Positions 29,309 through 38,158 of a DNA stretch of 64,000 nt are shown piece by piece. A model generated the notes under the pieces. It did no database searches. It was not told the origin of the DNA and worked only from the letters and a program-made list of their open reading frames with translations. The translations under genes and the position numbers were made by a program. This DNA comes from Euglena gracilis (Eukaryota > Euglenida > Euglenophyceae > Euglenales). The stretch lies in contig CP154957.1 of assembly GCA_039621445.1 (NCBI GenBank), positions 37,230,382 through 37,294,381 on the forward strand. The letters are read 5' to 3'. Every line of letters begins with the position of its first letter. Position 1 is the first letter of the stretch.

Positions 29309-31054
29309 TCCCCCTCCCAGGGCTTTGCCCGATTTCCTTACTGGACCAGGCCAGCAAGCACATAGGCAAGGCCGTGAGATAGAGGAACATACACCAGGAA
29401 AGCATGTCTTGGGTCTGCTTCTCCATCACAAGGTGAAAAACCAGAAAGGGAAGGAAGAGAGGGGAACCCAAAAACCCAAAACGCGCAAAAGAGGTTACCC
29501 GCTTATGCGGCTACCTACTTATTGCGGTAAAGGGGTGGAAGTGGAAGAGCCCGCTTGGAAAGTGGGGCTGGAAGGTTTTCTTTCCAGAAATCCCATCCTC
29601 CCAGGTTTGGGTGTGCCTATGGCACTTGGGGTGGTGTATTCCATGATCGGAAAACGAACGCTCGGGTGGGTGTGGAAGGAAGGGGCACCTGGCCAGTCAT
29701 ACCTGACCAGGGAAGAAAGCCTATTTACAAAACCAACTGCCGGCGACAGCGATTTTGCCCGGGGGGGAAAGGGGAGAGGAGTGGGGGGCTGGTCTAAAGA
29801 CCTTACAAAGAATTTTTGCTGTCTGGCAGTCTTATTGGGGCCTTAAGGCCGAAAAGTAACAAGTTGAACCTATTATTACGGTGTGCGCGCTGTACGCTGT
29901 GCGTCTTCTTACTAGCGGCATATACCGCTGTGAAGTCTTCACAATGCAGCGCGAGCACGATGTTGTCAATGGGGTATCCCCAGAGGCTTATACCTCATAA
30001 TAGTGGGCAATAGCCCTAAAAACTGTAGATTTGGCATTTGTGCCTTGGGTGTGCAGCCTGTAGGCTGAAGGGTTGGCATTAGCCAAAAATAATGGGGGGG
30101 GGTAGGCTTTATCGCCCAGAAACATTGCCTTGCGGAATATGCATGGCACAAAAAACTACTGGGTGTATACCCGAATAAAAAAAATTCGGCATATTGCCAA
30201 AAAGATCATGCTGAGATGTACAACCGCAGAAAAAATGCGGAGTTGTGGCAGGCTGCTGCCAAATCACAGAACAACTGTGGTTGGTGTGGCTTATACCACT
30301 TTGAAAAACTGCCAATGAACTGTGAATGCACATAAAAGGATGGAACATTGTTCCAGTGCGGTGAAATTCATCACAAACAGCTGGATTTCACCATTTCTGA
30401 GCTATGGTTCATATAAACCTTGCAGAATGACACCATTGGTGTTGCACATGATGACCATTGGGTCCTCCGAATTATATCAGTAAGGGGGTCCCACTGAATA
30501 AAGCGGGGGGGGGGGGGGGCGGCAAGAATGCCGTTAGTGTGGTAAGCAGAAAAAAAATACTGCAAATATGACAAAATCTCATCGTTTGTGACTATGCCAC
30601 TGAGAAATACTGACTTTTGTCAGATTTTTAGGGAAATCCCTGTCAGGATTTAGGGCAAAAATGCAGATTCTGCGTCGAGAATTGCATTTTTGTCACCAAA
30701 AGTGCAACTTTGTTGCATTTTGAGTCATTTAAGACTGCAATTGCCAAGTGCACATGGTGCTTGTTGAGAGTGTCCAATAACACTGCATGTTTGCTGTTGT
30801 ATATATTTTGGGATTTGGGTGTCTAATAACACCACATCACCCAAAAAGCTATAAAACTGTGCAAAAATATCGCAAAAAAAAACAAAAATACGCTTCAAAA
30901 TACAAGTAAAACATGTCTATGACATCTTGAGCAAAGGAAAAATTGCCATTATCAGCACGTAACGTACCTCCCACAGGCCAGATCTGTGTCCGAAATCCCT
31001 GTGGCCAGAATGCCTGGTCCAAAGGGGAAAGCGGGCATAGCCCTGGGAGGGGGA
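29309..31054 (-). other. non-coding 3' internal region, right palindrome arm, and junction to LTR-B
   Basis: 29309-30955 repeats the 3' internal sequence of the LTR-A elements in minus orientation. 30956-31054 is a short unique stretch ending in the purine tract CCCTGGGAGGGGGA before LTR-B copy 2. No coding sequence is supported. Confidence 0.5.
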
Positions 31055-31377
31055 TGTGTACCAGGCGTATGCTTCTGTCCCCTTCCGTTGAGGAATTTAG
31101 GATGGCAGCAGATCCTATTAGGATTTCCTAATGGGTGCCCCTTGTCTCTCCACAGATGGTATTCTTCTGTATACATTTTTCCTTCCTTTCCAGCGGACCG
31201 GACTTGGTTATCCAGTCAGTCCTCCCTGCATTTCTCTGTGCTTTGCTTCTTGGGAAGTGGGAAAGGGATTTTCTGTTACTCTGATTTTCAGTTCCCTAGT
31301 AGGTGCTCCAAGGCGAAAGCGAAGGCTTTTGGGAATTGGGAAAGGGGAATTGGGAATCCGACGTACACTCATATCCC
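31055..31377 (+). repeat. LTR-B, copy 2 (323 bp)
   Basis: Starts TGTGTACCAGGCG and ends ACGTACA. The next bases (CTCATATCCC) lack the primer site and belong to DIRS-B, so this is a 3' or solo LTR edge. Confidence 0.75.
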
Positions 31378-32039
31378 AGTTACGCCAATCCCTTGTTCAA
31401 TCTGAGCCAGGGCGGCCACAACAGCACAACTGGTCCATGGAGGCAACAACAGTAGTGGCCATGGTGGCCACTGGAACAAAGGCCAGGGTGGCCAGACGCC
31501 CAGTGGCAGGGGCAGGACAGGTCCACAAAACCCCCCCAACCATTTTTTCATCACAAACCCCCTCAGGGGAAAAGGATTGGCCCCCGGAGGCCCCCAAAGA
31601 TTTTCAATGGGCATGGCGCCCAATATCAAAGAGAAGTCAATGGGGACTATCCAAATTTCAACAAGGCCAACATCAACAACATCAAGAGGGCCAGTGGGGC
31701 CAGAATTATCATCAACAACATCAACAATTTCAAGGCCACTGGGGCCACCAATTATCAGAAGGAGAAATCCCTCAGAAGCTAAAACGCTGTCCCCCAGCAG
31801 GGGGTTTCAGTGTACGGTGGCAGCCCCAGGAGGATGCCCCCACAGGGGCAGTGGAGGAAAAGGGGGCAACCCCCCCCTCAACATTCTTTGTCAATGTCCA
31901 TGGAAGGGGCAAACCAAATCAAGGGGGATACCCAAAAAGGGGCCCATATGACGTGTCAATTGACAACACCAATGACAAAGTGGAGGATCAGAGAGCCTGT
32001 GAGCAGAGCATGTACACCCCCCCAGCCACCTTTGGCTAA
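31378..32039 (+). CDS. gag: DIRS-B Gag-like protein, 5'-truncated
   Basis: The frame is open from the LTR junction to a stop at 32039. It is rich in Gln, His, Gly and Pro, with a GQ/HQQ stretch (about 31650-31760, of the GQWGQNYHQQ type), and ends with a segment resembling the end of the Gag at 46342-46872. There is no zinc knuckle and no folded domain I can name. The first codons come from the LTR and are not part of Gag. As in the other DIRS copies, pol starts about 30 bp after the stop. Confidence 0.55.
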
Positions 32040-32069
32040 TGCTCAATCCCCAGGGGAACCAGGTGTGAA

Positions 32070-35000
32070 ATGTCCAACACCCCCACCCAGTCCCAAAAGA
32101 ATCATCTAATTCAGGATATAAATTCCATGGAGGAAAAAAGGGGAGATACCTCTGTGTGTGGCGGACAGCCTTTTCAAGATCAATCTCCAGAAATCTCTGA
32201 ATTAGGCATTGCCAGAAAAAAGGGTTCAGACCAAAATCTTAATCTGGGAATTCTGTGTTTCATTCTGTATTTCAGTGGCAGCCTATGGCAAACAGTGTAT
32301 CAGTTTGCTTGGACTTCATTGGCATTGGCAAACATCTTCAAGATTTGTTCCCCTGCTGTGCAAAAGATTTTGAAAACTCCAGTGATGCAGTGGGAAAATG
32401 CCAGTGGAAAAGCCCAAGTTGGCAGTAGGAGACTGTCCAGCATTGCACATTACAGGCTGGCCTGGGCCAGAAGTTGGTCACCCCAAGTGTCATTGGACAA
32501 GGGCTGTCACAACACACTGAGCCGAGGACCCACCCTCACACAAACTGATATGAGCTTTGTCCAGTACAAACGATCCTGTTGGGCCACGAAGGGGATTGGC
32601 ACTCAGATGGTGATCTGGGGGACTGTCATTACATTGTCATTGTTGCACCACTGGCTGCAGCTGATGGCAGTACTTTGCACTGTACATTGCTGCAGATGTC
32701 ATTGAAGATTGCATGTCATTGTCATTGAACTGGAGATGGTGATGAGCCGTGAGGCACGTACAACAGAATCGAGCACCGGTGGAGCATCGAGATGAGCCGT
32801 GAGGCACGTACTGGAGAAGGAGTTGGTGGTCATTTGTTGCCCTGGGTAGCCCAGTTGTTGGCATTGCCATGGGTTGTGGGTTAACCGATAAAACCCTCTG
32901 CCGTGAAGTTTTGGCATTGATGTAATGCTGTCTGCTGGAGGTGTTCTGCGGCATTAGATGTCACGGTTTGATCGTTTTCTCCGTCTTCGTCTTCTGCGTG
33001 TTTCTGTCTCTTCTACATGTTCTGCGAGGGGCTAAGTGGCTCGTCTGTCCGCTGTGCTGCGAATGCCTGGGCAATTGCGCAGCAATTGTTCAGGAAGGGG
33101 GGGGTGTGTGGCGGACAGCCTTTTCAAGATTAATCTCCAGAAATCTCTGAATTAGGCATTGCCAGAAAAAAGGGTTCAGACCAAAATCTTAATCTGGGAA
33201 TTCTGTGTTTCATTCTGTATTTCAGTGGCAGCCTATGGCAAACAGTGTATCAGTTTGCTTGGACTTCATTGGCATTGGCAAACATCTTCAAGATTTGTTC
33301 CCCTGCTGTGCAAAAGATTTTGAAAACTCCAGTGATGCAGTGGGAAAATGCCAGTGGAAAAGCCCAAGTTGGCAGTAGGAGACTGTCCAGCATTGCACAT
33401 TACAGGCTGGCCTGGGCCAGAAGTTGGTCACCCCAAGTGTCATTGGACAAGGGCTGTCACAACACACTGAGCCGAGGACCCACCCTCACACAAACTGATA
33501 TGAGCTTTGTCCAGTACAAACGATCCTGTTGGGCCACGAAGGGGATTGGCACTCAGATGGTGATCTGGGGGACTGTCATTACATTGTCATTGTTGCACCA
33601 CTGGCTGCAGCTGATGGCAGTACTTTGCACTGTACATTGCTGCAGATGTCATTGAAGATTGCATGTCATTGTCATTGAACTGGAGATGGTGATGAGCCGT
33701 GAGGCACGTACAACAGAATCGAGCACCGGTGGAGCATCGAGATGAGCCGTGAGGCACGTACTGGAGAAGGAGTTGGTGGTCATTTGTTGCCCTGGGTAGC
33801 CCAGTTGTTGGCATTGCCATGGGTTGTGGGTTAACCGATAAAACCCTCTGCCGTGAAGTTTTGGCATTGATGTAATGCTGTCTGCTGGAGGTGTTCTGCG
33901 GCATTAGATGTCACGGTTTGATCGTTTTCTCCGTCTTCGTCTTCTGCGTGTTTCTGTCTCTTCTACATGTTCTGCGAGGGGCTAAGTGGCTCGTCTGTCC
34001 GCTGTGCTGCGAATGCCTGGGCAATTGCGCAGCAATTGTTCAGGAAGGGGGGGGTGTGTGGCGGACAGCCTTTTCAAGATTAATCTCCAGAAATCTCTGA
34101 ATTAGGCATTGCCAGAAAAAAGGGTTCAGACCAAAATCTTAATCTGGGAATTCTGTGTTTCATTCTGTATTTCAGTGGCAGCCTATGGCAAACAGTGTAT
34201 CAGTTTGCTTGGACTTCATTGGCATTGGCAAACATCTTCAAGATTTGTTCCCCTGCTGTGCAAAAGATTTTGAAAACTCCAGTGATGCAGCGGGAAAATG
34301 CCAGTGGAAAAGCCCAAGTTGGCAGTAGGAGACTGTCCAGCATTGCACATTACAGGCTGGCCTGGGCCAGAAGTTGGTCACCCCAAGTGTCATTGGACAA
34401 GGGCTGTCACAACACACTGAGCCGAGGACCCACCCTCACACCTCCCTGTACCAGAGACTTCAGAAAAGTCTAGAATGGTGGACAAAAAATGCCCCAGCAA
34501 CATATAAATTGATAAAAAATGGAATTCAACCCGCCGGGGTGAATCCCCCAAAATTGTCCACCCACCCAAACCCAGGGCCAACCTGGACTTGAACCAGGCA
34601 GAAAGAATTCTGCTGGATTACAATAAAACTGGGTCAGTGAAACGAGTTTGGGATGCAGAAACCAAGCATTTGATCCCATGGTGTTTAATTTCAAAACCAG
34701 AAGGGGGAACAACCAAATGGAGAATGATCAGCGACTGCAGAGAAATAAATCAGCAGTTTCAAGTAAAACCTTTCAATCTGGATCATATCCAACACATTTT
34801 TCCAGTTTTAGAAAAAGGCTACTGGTCAGCAAAAATAGACCTAAAGGATGCCAATTTTCATATTCCATCAGGTCCAGGCCTAAGGCCAATTTTAAGGCAT
34901 CAGGTGGTGGGGCAGACCTGGGAGTTTCAAACAGGCTGCTTTGGGCTAAATGTAATGCCCCAAATTTTCATGTCAGTGATGAAATCGTTCGAAAAAACGT

Positions 35001-36309
35001 GGAGAAAAAGGGGATTCCAGGTGTTCATTTACCTGGACGACATTTTGCTGATGGCCCCCACCCAAAACATTTTACAAAATCGCCTGAAAACAGTTGTCAA
35101 AGATTTGCTGGATCCTGGGTTCAAAATCAATGTGAGAAAGTCAACCCTCCAGCCCACCCAAGTGGTAACCCATCTGGGTTTTCAACTGAACTTCCAGGAA
35201 GGAAAGCTACAGGTACCCCCCCAGAAAGGCAAAACCATAAAAAAGGATCTGGGAAAAATGTGAAAAAAGGTTACATGTCAAAAAGGCAATTGGCTGCCAT
35301 TTTGGGCCAAATAAGATGCAACCCAATGGCCCTGCCCTTTTTAAGGGCTTTTACAGACACCCTGGAAAATTTTTTGGTGGCGAAGTCCACAGCCCCCTGG
35401 GACTTTGCACTGTTGCACTCAGAGAGCAGCACACACGCCTGGGGGGGGCTAGACATCCACACAGGAGAAATTGTGCAGGAGGTTTGGAGAAAAGACTCCA
35501 TTTTGCACATCAATGTAAAGGAGCTCAGTGCAGCAATCAGCACTGTGAAAATTTTGAGCAAACCTGGGGAAACCATTTCCTTGTCAGTGGACAACCAGGT
35601 AACTTACTTTTACTTAACAAAAGGTGGGGGCAGAAAGGACCCATTCAACAAAATGCTGAGACCATTTTTCAAGTGGTGCATGGAGCACCAAGTAAACCTC
35701 CAAGTCAACTGGGTAACTTCAAAAGAATGCCTAGCAGACCCAATCAGCAGATGGGAAATGGACAGGGGGAATTATTCTTTAGACCCCCAGCTTTTTCAAT
35801 GGCTGAGACAGCAGTTCAAGGATTTCATAAATCTGGAAACAGATTTATTTTCCTCCCCACGCAACAAAAAAAAACTGCCCAATTTTGTGGCCAGGTGGCC
35901 CCATTGGGAAGCCACAGCAGTAAATGCATTACAACTTCCACTGGAAAACATGGGGTATCTTTATGCAAACCCCCCGGCCATAATTCAAAATTTTCTACCC
36001 AGGTTGAAAATGTTTCCCCAGACCAAAGTTTTGATGGTCACCCCCTACTGGGATTCAGCCACCTGGTGGCCCCAATTAATAAAAATGAAAGTTCCAGGGA
36101 TTCCCTGCCTGAAAATCACCCCCTACAGGGGCGTTTTCACCAACTGCAGGGGGGAGCAAATGCCACCCCCCAGGTGGCCCCTGGATTGCATGATTTGCTC
36201 AGGCAAATTTTGGAGGGGAAACAAATTCGGGCTGGCTGAGACCATTAACGATTTACTGAAGAAAAACCCCAGCGTAAAACGTTATCAGAGTGCTTTTACA
36301 CTTCTGTGA
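32070..36309 (+). pseudogene. pol: DIRS-B pol: reverse transcriptase and RNase H, split by TRIM-3
   Basis: ATG 32070 gives MSNTPTQSQKN and runs to 32152, where TRIM-3 is inserted between codons for GDTS and LYQRLQ; it resumes at 34445. A frameshift near 34575 precedes the RT: RMISDCREIN, DLKDANFHIP, FGLNVMPQIFM and the catalytic YLDD (35030-35041). A missing base near 35255 shifts the frame before MSKRQLAAILGQIRCN. RNase H follows (HSESSTHAWGG, HINVKELSAA, LSVDNQ, LADPISRWE), with Glu where DIRS-A has Asp (HSDSS). The DIRS-typical tail (ETDLFSSPRNKK, YANPPAIIQ, VTPYWDSATWWPQL) leads towards the recombinase. These enzymes would make element cDNA; this copy is dead. Confidence 0.85.
32153..34440 (+). 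mobile_element. TRIM-3: tandem non-coding LTR element (LTR-int-LTR-int-LTR), TSD CCTC
   Basis: Three near-identical LTRs (32153-32540, 33105-33490, 34055-34440; 386-388 bp) alternate with two near-identical 564-bp interiors, for a period of about 950 bp. The ends are TG...CA, and the 4-bp target duplication CCTC is intact at 32149-32152 and 34441-34444. DIRS-A shows the uninterrupted site. Each inner LTR is preceded by a purine tract (GGAAGGGGGGGG) and a GCAATTGCGCAGCAATTG palindrome. The interior starts CAAACTGATATGAG, related to CAAACTTGTATGAG in TRIM-1 and TRIM-2. I see no convincing coding frame. A 20-bp-class direct repeat occurs in each interior (for example 32741 and 32791). Confidence 0.9.
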
Positions 36310-36873
36310 GTAATTATGGAACACATAGGGGTGCCCCCCCCCCCCTGAAGCCACCACAGACCAAGTGGCTGACGCTTTAATTAAATTATTCCAATTTTCC
36401 AAGGCAAAAGCCCGTAATGCCTACAGTCCTATGCTTTTGATTCCTGGGTTTGGTGGGCTGAGACTCTACACTCTGTTAACCCTCTATAAGAGGCTTTGGA
36501 ACCAAAACCTGGAGAAGTATGGGGCATTTTGGGACCCCCTGCCAATCCTCCCGGGGCTGGCAAAGGCGCCTATGCCCACTGTAAACTGCGTACACAACTT
36601 ATTTTTTGCTCACGAATCCTCTGTTTATACAGATCCTCAGATTTATCGCAGGTCAAACGAACCACCAGTGCGTTGGGTGGGGCACCCTACATCAAGATTA
36701 AGCGTAAAGGACAGAAGTTCCACAAGTGGGAAAGGGTTGTGTCCATACCCCAGTGTCCCCAAATAAGCCCATTTCATTTAATGATGTGTGATGTGGCTGC
36801 TACACGTTTATTCGTCAGACGTGGGGACCCCCTCCTGATTTCATTAAAACAACCGTTCAGGGCCATAAATGCA
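36306..36873 (+). pseudogene. DIRS-type tyrosine recombinase, truncated and frameshifted
   Basis: Past RNase H the frame changes near 36300 and reads NYGTHRGAPPP, then VADALIKLFQFSKAKARNAYSP and WNQNLEKYGAFWDP, as expected of an N-terminal core-binding region. Another shift near 36575 opens the catalytic part: LRTQLIF, then LYRSSDLSQVKR, whose Arg fits the first catalytic Arg of tyrosine recombinases, then KRKGQKFHKWERVV and CPQISPFHLMM. The C-terminal box with His, the second Arg and the Tyr nucleophile is absent because the sequence stops at about 36873. In DIRS elements this enzyme inserts the circular cDNA. The truncation and two shifts rule out activity. Confidence 0.75.
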
Positions 36874-37099
36874 GACCATTCGAGCTCCGCACTGCGAGAT
36901 GGTGAGGTCCTGCTTTCCTTGCCGGCTGTTCTGTTCTGGTGTGGTTGTGCGTGCGCGGGGGGGGGGGGGTGCGTCTTACCGCTTTTGTTGCCGGAGTTTG
37001 CTGATTCCTAATTCCGCCTTTCGACCTCAAGGAGAAAGAATTTTGCTTCTACGAGTTCAAGTGGTGTTAATTTACGAGGAGTACTACATTAACGAAGAG
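36874..37099 (+). repeat. 5' terminal repeat and leader of DIRS-D
   Basis: Begins GACCATTCGAGCTCCGCAC, one base different from 60238-60256, and continues through GAGATGGTGAGGTCCTGC and GGAGAAAGAATTTTGC to the LTR-A edge. Confidence 0.75.
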
Positions 37100-37520
37100 T
37101 GTACGTCCCCTGACTCTATTCTCACTGCCTGTCGGCCTACTTACACCCTCCCGTAGGAACAGAACCAGGAGAGTAACAAAAAAGAAAGTCTTTAACTTAA
37201 CTATTAGTTTTTATTGCCTTTGGGCTTATGCAGAGCACAAGGCAAATCAGGTGTGATTTTGGAACTTCAGTTCCAGTAGAGTTCTCCTATCGGAGTTCAA
37301 ATCTTCAAATCTTTCATTTGCCCTTTTGGGGTAATAAAACACAAAGCAAAATAATACAAATACCACCTGTGAAAAGAGAAGGCAGATCCGCGATAGGATA
37401 GGCTGTTCCTAATTCTGCAATTTGTGTTGCAGAACATGGAATAGTACTATCTAGCATGACATTTTACACTCTGCAGTCTGCTGCTATACACAGTGCCATG
37501 TTCATGCTGCCTGGTACACA
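37100..37520 (-). repeat. LTR-A, copy 4 (421 bp)
   Basis: Edges TGTGTACC (37520) and ACGTACA-type end (37100) on the minus strand; abuts DIRS-D leader at 37099. Confidence 0.75.
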
Positions 37521-37723
37521 TCCCCCTCTCAGAGCTTTGCCCGATTTCCTTATTGGACCAGGCAAGAAAGGATTCAAGCAGAACGCTGAGACTGAGGAAT
37601 GTACACCAGGACCGCACGTCTTGGGTCTGCTACTCTGTCACAACGTCAAAAACTAGAAACGGATGGAAGAGAGGGGAACCCAAAAACACAAAATGCGCAA
37701 AAGAGTTTACTTCTGCTACCAAG

Positions 37724-38158
37724 TGTACGTCCCCTGACTTTATTCCCACTGCCTGTTCGCCTACTTACACCCTCCCGTGGGGACAGAACCAGGAGAGTAA
37801 CAAAAAAGAAAATCTTTTACTTAACTATTAGTTTTTATTGCCTTTGGGCTTATGCAGAGCACAAGGCAGGTGGAGAAGCCCTGTGGACTACACAAAGAAA
37901 ATTCCAGGTGACTTGGCTGTCCGTTTCGGACTTCAAATGAAACAAATCAAACTTTAAATTCAAGTGAAGACGAAAATAAGAATACAAATACCACCTGTGG
38001 AGAGGAGAACCAGAATAAGGTTTAGGTATTCCTAATTCAGGCCGTTGGCCATCTTTAGGAATACCAGCTAGCATAGTGCTGTGTGTGGGGCTCAGAGTCT
38101 GGCCGTAGTCTTATACCTGCATACACAATACCAGGGCCTTACGGCTGCCCGATACACA
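37724..38158 (-). repeat. LTR-A, copy 5 (435 bp)
   Basis: Starts TGTGTATC at 38158 after the purine tract (plus-strand TCCCCCTCCC) and ends ACGTACA at 37724, two bases before the primer site. Confidence 0.75.

Larger units (their letters stand above)
26775..30955. repeat. large inverted repeat, about 2.1-kb arms around 28867-28892
   Basis: The left arm (26775-28866) and right arm (28893-30955) each contain 3' internal sequence, purine tract and LTR-A, in opposite orientations. The arms differ by small indels and substitutions. The pairing ends on the right at about 30955 (ATTATCAGCA), while the left-arm sequence continues outward to about 25790 as in element 4. Confidence 0.8.
22518..31377 (+). 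mobile_element. Ty3/gypsy-like element 5, LTR-B bounded, with palindromic insert
   Basis: LTR-B at 22518-22841 and LTR-B at 31055-31377 lie in the same orientation. The first is followed by a triplicated primer site and Gag, and the second is preceded by the purine tract GGGAGGGGGA. Between Gag and the right LTR lie non-coding sequence and two LTR-A copies in opposite orientation, so a second element or a rearrangement product is nested inside. The left flank is DIRS-A RNase H and the right flank is DIRS-B Gag, with no matching target duplication; the ends were probably joined by recombination between copies. Confidence 0.6.
31378..36873 (+). mobile_element. DIRS-like element B, gag-pol-YR, split by TRIM-3
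   Basis: This is the most complete DIRS-like copy: Gag-like region, pol start at 32070, TRIM-3 insertion, RT, RNase H, a DIRS-type segment after RNase H, and a truncated tyrosine recombinase. Its 5' terminal repeat is missing, because LTR-B lies against mid-Gag. Its 3' end is cut at about 36873, where the 5' end of DIRS-D begins. The tyrosine recombinase in place of a DDE integrase, and the absence of an aspartic protease, separate it from the gypsy-like copies. Confidence 0.8.
37100..38158 (-). mobile_element. mini LTR-A element: LTR, primer site, 190-bp interior, purine tract, LTR
   Basis: In minus-strand order: LTR-A (38158-37724), primer site TGGTAGCAGA (37721-37712), about 190 bp of 3' internal sequence only, purine tract (plus-strand TCCCCCTCTC at 37521), then LTR-A (37520-37100). 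All coding sequence is deleted. The upstream LTR is also the 3' LTR of element 4. Confidence 0.75.

Noticed and set aside
31131-31377. Open frame joining LTR-B to DIRS-B Gag as one protein
   Set aside because: The first 80 or so codons are LTR sequence read through a recombination junction; not a genuine N-terminus.
32070-32705. 211-codon frame running from pol start into TRIM-3
   Set aside because: The part after 32152 is LTR sequence of the inserted element; only the first 27 or so codons belong to pol.
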